Program-made: the position numbers and the translations under genes
In this document: positions 6,200-8,714 of the stretch, one piece after another
How positions within the stretch are numbered: position 1 is the first letter of the stretch
How the letters are laid out: each line of letters begins with the position of its first letter
Source of the DNA: an uncultured Mycoplasmatota bacterium
GTDB lineage: Bacteria; Bacillota_I; Bacilli_A; RF39; UBA660
Assembly: GCA_947643295.1 (NCBI GenBank)
Contig: CANRVM010000046.1
Location: forward strand, 1-8,714
Direction: 5' to 3'
Length of the DNA: 8,714 nucleotides
The notes under the pieces: generated by a model
Databases searched by the model: none
What the model was told of the DNA's origin: nothing
Seen by the model: only the letters and a program-made list of their open reading frames with translations

Positions 6200-7780
6200 A
6201 TGAAGAAGAAAGTACTTATTACTTTTATCATATGTTCTATTATTGGGATATCTATTTTTTTAGTGAATCTAGATATAAGAAGTCATTTTAATAGTGCAGT
6301 AAAAACAAAGGATAATATAAAGTTATATGATAAACATCATAGAAAGGTAGCAACCATTTATCAAGGACTTACTTTTAGATTAGATAAGCCCAAAAAATAT
6401 GATACCTATTTTAAACTGAATAGCCTACCATACTATGTATATTATAAGGATGTTGAAAAAATCACTAAGAAAAATCAAAAAGAAAAGAAGAATTATTTAG
6501 TATTTAATCAAAATATAAAAGTAGCAAGTAATAAGATATTTTATAGCTTGGATAATAAGAAAAAATTAAAACTAGAAAAAGAAATAAGTATACCAATTCA
6601 ATATGCAGATAATCAGTATTACTATGTCAATTATTTAAACAATTTATTAAAAGTAAAAAAAAAGGATGGAGAATTAATAGAAAAAAAGAATACTAGTGAA
6701 GAAGAGGCATCTTATGTAAGTATTCTTCATTATGAAAACATAGAAGAAAAATGTACAGATACTACCTGTATAGAGGAAAGTGTATTAGAAGAACAATTAG
6801 AATTTTTAGATCATCTAGGTTATTATTTAATCAGCATGGATGAGTACACTAATTATTTAGAAAATAAAATAAGATTAAGAAAAAAAGCTGTCTTATTAAC
6901 AACAACAAAGGAAAGTAATCTAGGGAAGATAAAGGAAGAATTTAAAGATAAGATAGAAATGGTAGATCAAAATTCCATCTTATTTTTAGATACCAATCAA
7001 AGCTCAACGAAAGAAAATAGTAGCAAGTGGCATAATAGGTATCTTGTAGATAAAAATACTTCTCTAGAGGATTTTCAGAAGATGTTAGAAGGAAAAAGTG
7101 TAGTAAAAGATCCTGCTACTAAAATACCAGTCTTAAATTATCACTTCTTTTATGATGAAAGTTTGAAAGAAGGATGTAATGAATCGATTTGTTTGGATGT
7201 TAAGAATTTCAGAGAACAGTTGGATTATCTAAAGAATAATAATTATAAAACACTCACCATGGAAGAATTTAAAAGATGGATGTATAACGAGATAGAACTT
7301 CCTAAAAAAAGTGTATTAATAACGATAGATGATGGTGCAATGGGGACGGGAAAACATAATGGAAATAAACTAATACCTATTTTAGAAGAATATAAGATGC
7401 ATGCAACCTTATTTTTAATCGCAGGGTGGTGGGATATTGAAAATTATCGTTCGGATTACTTAGAAATAGAATCTCATACTTTTGATATGCATAACTATGG
7501 TGACTGTGGAGTTGGACAGTTAATATGCGAAAGTAAAGAAAAGGTTATAAGTGATTTAAAAAAATCGATTGATATCGTAAAAAGTACCAATGCTTTCTGT
7601 TTTCCATTTTACAATTATGATCAAAAATCAATCGAAGCAGTACAAGAAGTAGGATTTCAATTAGCTTTTATAGGAGGTTATCAAAAAGCGAGTAGAGATA
7701 ATGATAAATATAAAATACCGAGATATCCTATTTATCAAACAACAAGTATAAAAGAATTTATAAATATCATAGAACAATAA
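6200..7780 (+). CDS. Membrane-anchored polysaccharide deacetylase with tandem NodB domains
   Basis: A 526-aa exported protein, probably acting at the cell surface. It has a basic start and one hydrophobic segment (about 5-24, without a clear cleavage site), an SH3-like region (about 36-90), an eroded NodB-like copy (about 172-297) and an intact carbohydrate-esterase-4 domain (about 309-526). The intact domain has TIDDG (D377, D378), the metal pair H426/H431 in SHTFDMH, and the PF-Y-YD segment at 469-474. The H-x4-H spacing matches PgaB/IcaB, which de-N-acetylate poly-N-acetylglucosamine; peptidoglycan deacetylases more often show H-x3-H. The first copy aligns at both ends, including a C-x4-C pair in each (C185/C190; C326/C331), but has TTTKES where the Asp motif should be and lacks the His motif. 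AGGTGAT (6190-6196) precedes the ATG. It lies 35 bp after ymcA, so is probably the last operon gene. The exact glycan is unknown, and no glycosyltransferase is nearby. Confidence 0.85.
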   Translation: MKKKVLITFIICSIIGISIFLVNLDIRSHFNSAVKTKDNIKLYDKHHRKVATIYQGLTFRLDKPKKYDTYFKLNSLPYYVYYKDVEKITKKNQKEKKNYLVFNQNIKVASNKIFYSLDNKKKLKLEKEISIPIQYADNQYYYVNYLNNLLKVKKKDGELIEKKNTSEEEASYVSILHYENIEEKCTDTTCIEESVLEEQLEFLDHLGYYLISMDEYTNYLENKIRLRKKAVLLTTTKESNLGKIKEEFKDKIEMVDQNSILFLDTNQSSTKENSSKWHNRYLVDKNTSLEDFQKMLEGKSVVKDPATKIPVLNYHFFYDESLKEGCNESICLDVKNFREQLDYLKNNNYKTLTMEEFKRWMYNEIELPKKSVLITIDDGAMGTGKHNGNKLIPILEEYKMHATLFLIAGWWDIENYRSDYLEIESHTFDMHNYGDCGVGQLICESKEKVISDLKKSIDIVKSTNAFCFPFYNYDQKSIEAVQEVGFQLAFIGGYQKASRDNDKYKIPRYPIYQTTSIKEFINIIEQ

Positions 7781-7794
7781 CTTCTTAGTGTAGG

Positions 7795-7818
7795 TAATTA
7801 TGTTATGATAAATAATTA
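7795..7818. repeat. AT-only inverted repeat after the deacetylase gene
   Basis: TAATTAT (7795-7801) and ATAATTA (7812-7818) are perfect 7-bp arms around 10 bp that contain an extended -10-like TATGAT (7804-7809). It could be a weak terminator of the miaB operon or a protein site. There is no G-C pair and no T run directly after, so I see no convincing terminator for this operon. Confidence 0.25.
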
Positions 7819-7836
7819 AAATTTCACTTATTTTAT

Positions 7837-7867
7837 TATAATAGTATTACGATGTATTACATTATAT
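7837..7867. promoter_or_regulatory. Possible operator upstream of the toxin-antitoxin operon
   Basis: TATAATAGTATTA (from 7837) and TATTACATTATA (to about 7867) form an imperfect inverted repeat just before the -35 of the antitoxin promoter. TATTAC also occurs twice as a direct repeat, 11 bp apart. RelB/DinJ-type antitoxins usually repress their own promoter through such sites. This is a candidate only. Confidence 0.3.
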
Positions 7868-7895
7868 TGACAATTGCGTATAATGATTTTATAAT
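7867..7895 (+). promoter_or_regulatory. Perfect-consensus promoter of the toxin-antitoxin operon
   Basis: TTGACA (7867-7872), a 17-bp spacer and TATAAT (7890-7895): both boxes and the spacing are at consensus. A second TATAAT lies at 7879-7884. Transcription would begin near 7902, downstream of the ATG at 7852, which rules that ATG out as the start for this transcript. Such strength suggests a promoter held down by autorepression. Confidence 0.85.
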
Positions 7896-7904
7896 TTATT
7901 TAGA

Positions 7905-7912
7905 AAAGAGGG
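7905..7912 (+). promoter_or_regulatory. Shine-Dalgarno site that fixes the antitoxin start
   Basis: AAAGAGGG lies 5 nt before the ATG at 7918. No such site precedes the in-frame ATG at 7852. Confidence 0.75.
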
Positions 7913-7917
7913 ATGTC

Positions 7918-8193
7918 ATGGAACAATCGACATTAAGTGTAAGAGTAGACAGTAATGACAAAAAATGCTTTGAGTTATTTTGTAGTAATACTGGTATGAA
8001 TGTATCTACTGCAATCAATATGTTCATAAAAGCCGTTTTACGAGAACAAAAACTTCCTTTTGAAGTAAAGACAAGTACCTTTGATAACGAAATATATTCT
8101 AAATTGTTAGAAGCAGAACAAGAAATGGATGTTAGTTCAAAAAGATATACATCAGAAGAAGTATTAGAAAGTATGAAAAATAGTATAAGGTAA
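7918..8193 (+). CDS. RelB/DinJ-family antitoxin
   Basis: A 91-aa antitoxin of a type II toxin-antitoxin pair; it would bind and neutralise the toxin and repress the operon. The N-terminus STLSVRVDSNDKK is the beta strand of a ribbon-helix-helix DNA-binding domain, followed by a helix and the block TGMNVSTAINMFIKAVLREQKLPFEV (26-50). This matches the LG(M/L)-S-TAINMF---V---LPF pattern of RelB/DinJ proteins. The acidic C-terminal half (residues 53-91) would wrap around the toxin. I place the start at 7918, not at the in-frame ATG at 7852: the promoter lies between the two ATGs, the RBS precedes 7918, and the resulting length and N-terminus match the family. The toxin follows after 5 bp. Confidence 0.88.
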   Translation: MEQSTLSVRVDSNDKKCFELFCSNTGMNVSTAINMFIKAVLREQKLPFEVKTSTFDNEIYSKLLEAEQEMDVSSKRYTSEEVLESMKNSIR

Positions 8194-8198
8194 GTAAT

Positions 8199-8510
8199 AT
8201 GTACAAAATAGAATATTTAAGACTTGCGAAAGAGGATATGGAGGAAACTATTTATTACATTAGTCACCATTTACAAAATAAGACAGCTGCATTAAATTTA
8301 GCAAATGACTTTATAAAATGCGCTAATAATATTTTAGAATTTCCCTATGGGAATACGGAATATACATCTATCAAACCATTAAAAAATCAATATAGAGGTG
8401 CTAAAGTGAAAAACTTTATTATATTCTATACGATAAATGAAGAAAATAAGACAATTACGATAGTAAGAGTACTATATCAAAAAAGGGATATAGATAAAAT
8501 CTTAAATTAA
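8199..8510 (+). CDS. RelE/ParE-family toxin
   Basis: A 103-aa toxin of the RelE/ParE superfamily. It opens with the strand YKIEYLRLAKEDMEETIYYIS, continues with two helices (about 12-45), and ends in the antiparallel sheet YRGAKVKNFIIFYTINEENKTITIVRVLYQKRDI (65-98). R66, R90 and R96 occupy conserved basic positions. RelE members cut mRNA on the ribosome, whereas ParE members block DNA gyrase. The helical N-terminal pair and the C-terminal V-Y-Q-K-R-D look nearer to ParE, but I cannot settle the target by eye, although the partner is RelB/DinJ-like. The gene is 5 bp after the antitoxin, with AAGG (8187-8190) as a modest RBS inside the antitoxin's last codons. It appears full length and intact. 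Confidence 0.85.
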   Translation: MYKIEYLRLAKEDMEETIYYISHHLQNKTAALNLANDFIKCANNILEFPYGNTEYTSIKPLKNQYRGAKVKNFIIFYTINEENKTITIVRVLYQKRDIDKILN

Positions 8511-8517
8511 AATAAAT

Positions 8518-8540
8518 CAGGGCTATAGCACCTGTTTTTT
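8518..8540 (+). terminator. Intrinsic terminator of the toxin-antitoxin operon
   Basis: CAGGGC pairs with GC(A)CCTG, with one bulged A, around a TATA loop (8518-8534). TTTTTT follows at 8535-8540. It lies 7 bp after the toxin stop codon. Confidence 0.85.
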
Positions 8541-8569
8541 ATTATGATACAATACCAAAAATCAAAATA

Positions 8570-8608
8570 GATATCAATAAATATCACTATGATTTCAAAT
8601 TGAAAATC
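8570..8608. repeat. Two small inverted repeats in gene-free DNA
   Basis: GATAT/ATATC (8570-8574 and 8581-8585) and GATTTCAA/TTGAAAATC (8591-8608, one bulge) are short AT-rich hairpins. Apart from these and the two hairpins further right, I see nothing in 8541-8714: no gene, RNA or promoter I can support. Confidence 0.25.
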
Positions 8609-8633
8609 CTGTATTTACAATCTTATAATTTTA

Positions 8634-8663
8634 TAATAAAAAAAGCTCTAACTAAAGAGCTTT
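8634..8663 (-). terminator. Intrinsic terminator for a minus-strand gene beyond the right edge
   Basis: AAAGCTCT (8642-8649) and AGAGCTTT (8656-8663) form a perfect 8-bp stem around AACTAA. The A run on its left becomes a T run after the hairpin when read on the minus strand. This orientation implies a converging gene to the right of the window. Confidence 0.7.
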
Positions 8664-8667
8664 CAGG

Positions 8668-8700
8668 CTGTTGACAAATATGTTTAACAGTCTTTTCTTT
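8668..8700 (+). terminator. Second hairpin with a T-rich tail at the right edge
   Basis: CTGTT (8668-8672) pairs with AACAG (8686-8690), with further weak pairing inside, and TCTTTTCTTT follows. It could be a back-up + strand terminator or part of a larger structure with the adjacent 8642-8663 hairpin. Weak. Confidence 0.35.
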
Positions 8701-8714
8701 TATAAAAAAATGTT

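Noticed and set aside
8641..8714. Minus-strand coding end running into the window from the right
   Set aside because: Two frames contain early stops and the third reads straight through the terminator hairpin. No family motif can be seen in so few codons.
1..8714. TGA read as tryptophan (Mycoplasma code 4)
   Set aside because: TGA ends the HD gene exactly at the ATGA junction and ends miaB at its normal length, and Trp positions use TGG.
1..8714. CRISPR arrays, tRNA or rRNA genes, insertion sequences, riboswitches
   Set aside because: I saw no regularly spaced repeats, no cloverleaf or rRNA-like stretch, no transposase and no long conserved leader in the gaps, which are all under about 230 bp.

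Overview
The window is very AT-rich, roughly 30% G+C by eye, and compactly coded. All recognised genes lie on the + strand. TAA, TAG and TGA all act as stops: TGA ends the HD-domain gene and miaB, and Trp is TGG. This is therefore the standard bacterial code, not Mycoplasma code 4. Purine-rich Shine-Dalgarno (SD) sites, TTGACA/TATAAT promoters and the miaB-ymcA gene pair point to a low-GC Firmicute. A host-associated uncultured Bacilli lineage is my best guess, but this is inference and no species can be named.

Left part (1-2003): the window opens inside or at the start of a small protein with an HExxH zinc-metallopeptidase motif. Next come an HD-domain phosphohydrolase and, joined to it by an ATGA overlap, a decayed copy of the XTP/dITP diphosphatase gene (rdgB/HAM1). 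The decayed gene has three frame changes and a missing active-site segment. Middle-left (2004-3720): a FabG-like short-chain dehydrogenase/reductase with its own strong RBS and probable terminator, then a single ankyrin-like repeat gene with a near-consensus promoter.

Middle-right (3721-7780): a terminator-like hairpin abuts a consensus-type promoter. That promoter drives an apparent four-gene operon: an unrecognised acidic 187-aa protein, miaB (tRNA 2-methylthio-N6-isopentenyladenosine synthase), a YmcA/YlbF-family gene overlapping miaB by 35 bp, and a membrane-anchored polysaccharide deacetylase. The deacetylase has an SH3-like N-terminal region and two NodB-type domains, the first eroded and without its metal ligands. 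Spacings are 15 bp, a 35-bp overlap, and 35 bp.

Right part (7781-8714): a type II toxin-antitoxin pair, a RelB/DinJ-like ribbon-helix-helix antitoxin followed after 5 bp by a RelE/ParE-family toxin. It has a perfect-consensus promoter, and that promoter's position shows that the antitoxin starts at 7918 rather than at the earlier in-frame ATG at 7852. An intrinsic terminator follows the toxin. The last 170 bases have no gene but carry hairpins, one oriented as a terminator for a minus-strand gene beyond the right edge.

I did not find a clearly new multi-gene system. The most unusual items are the tandem deacetylase with one eroded domain, the short HExxH protein and the decayed rdgB.
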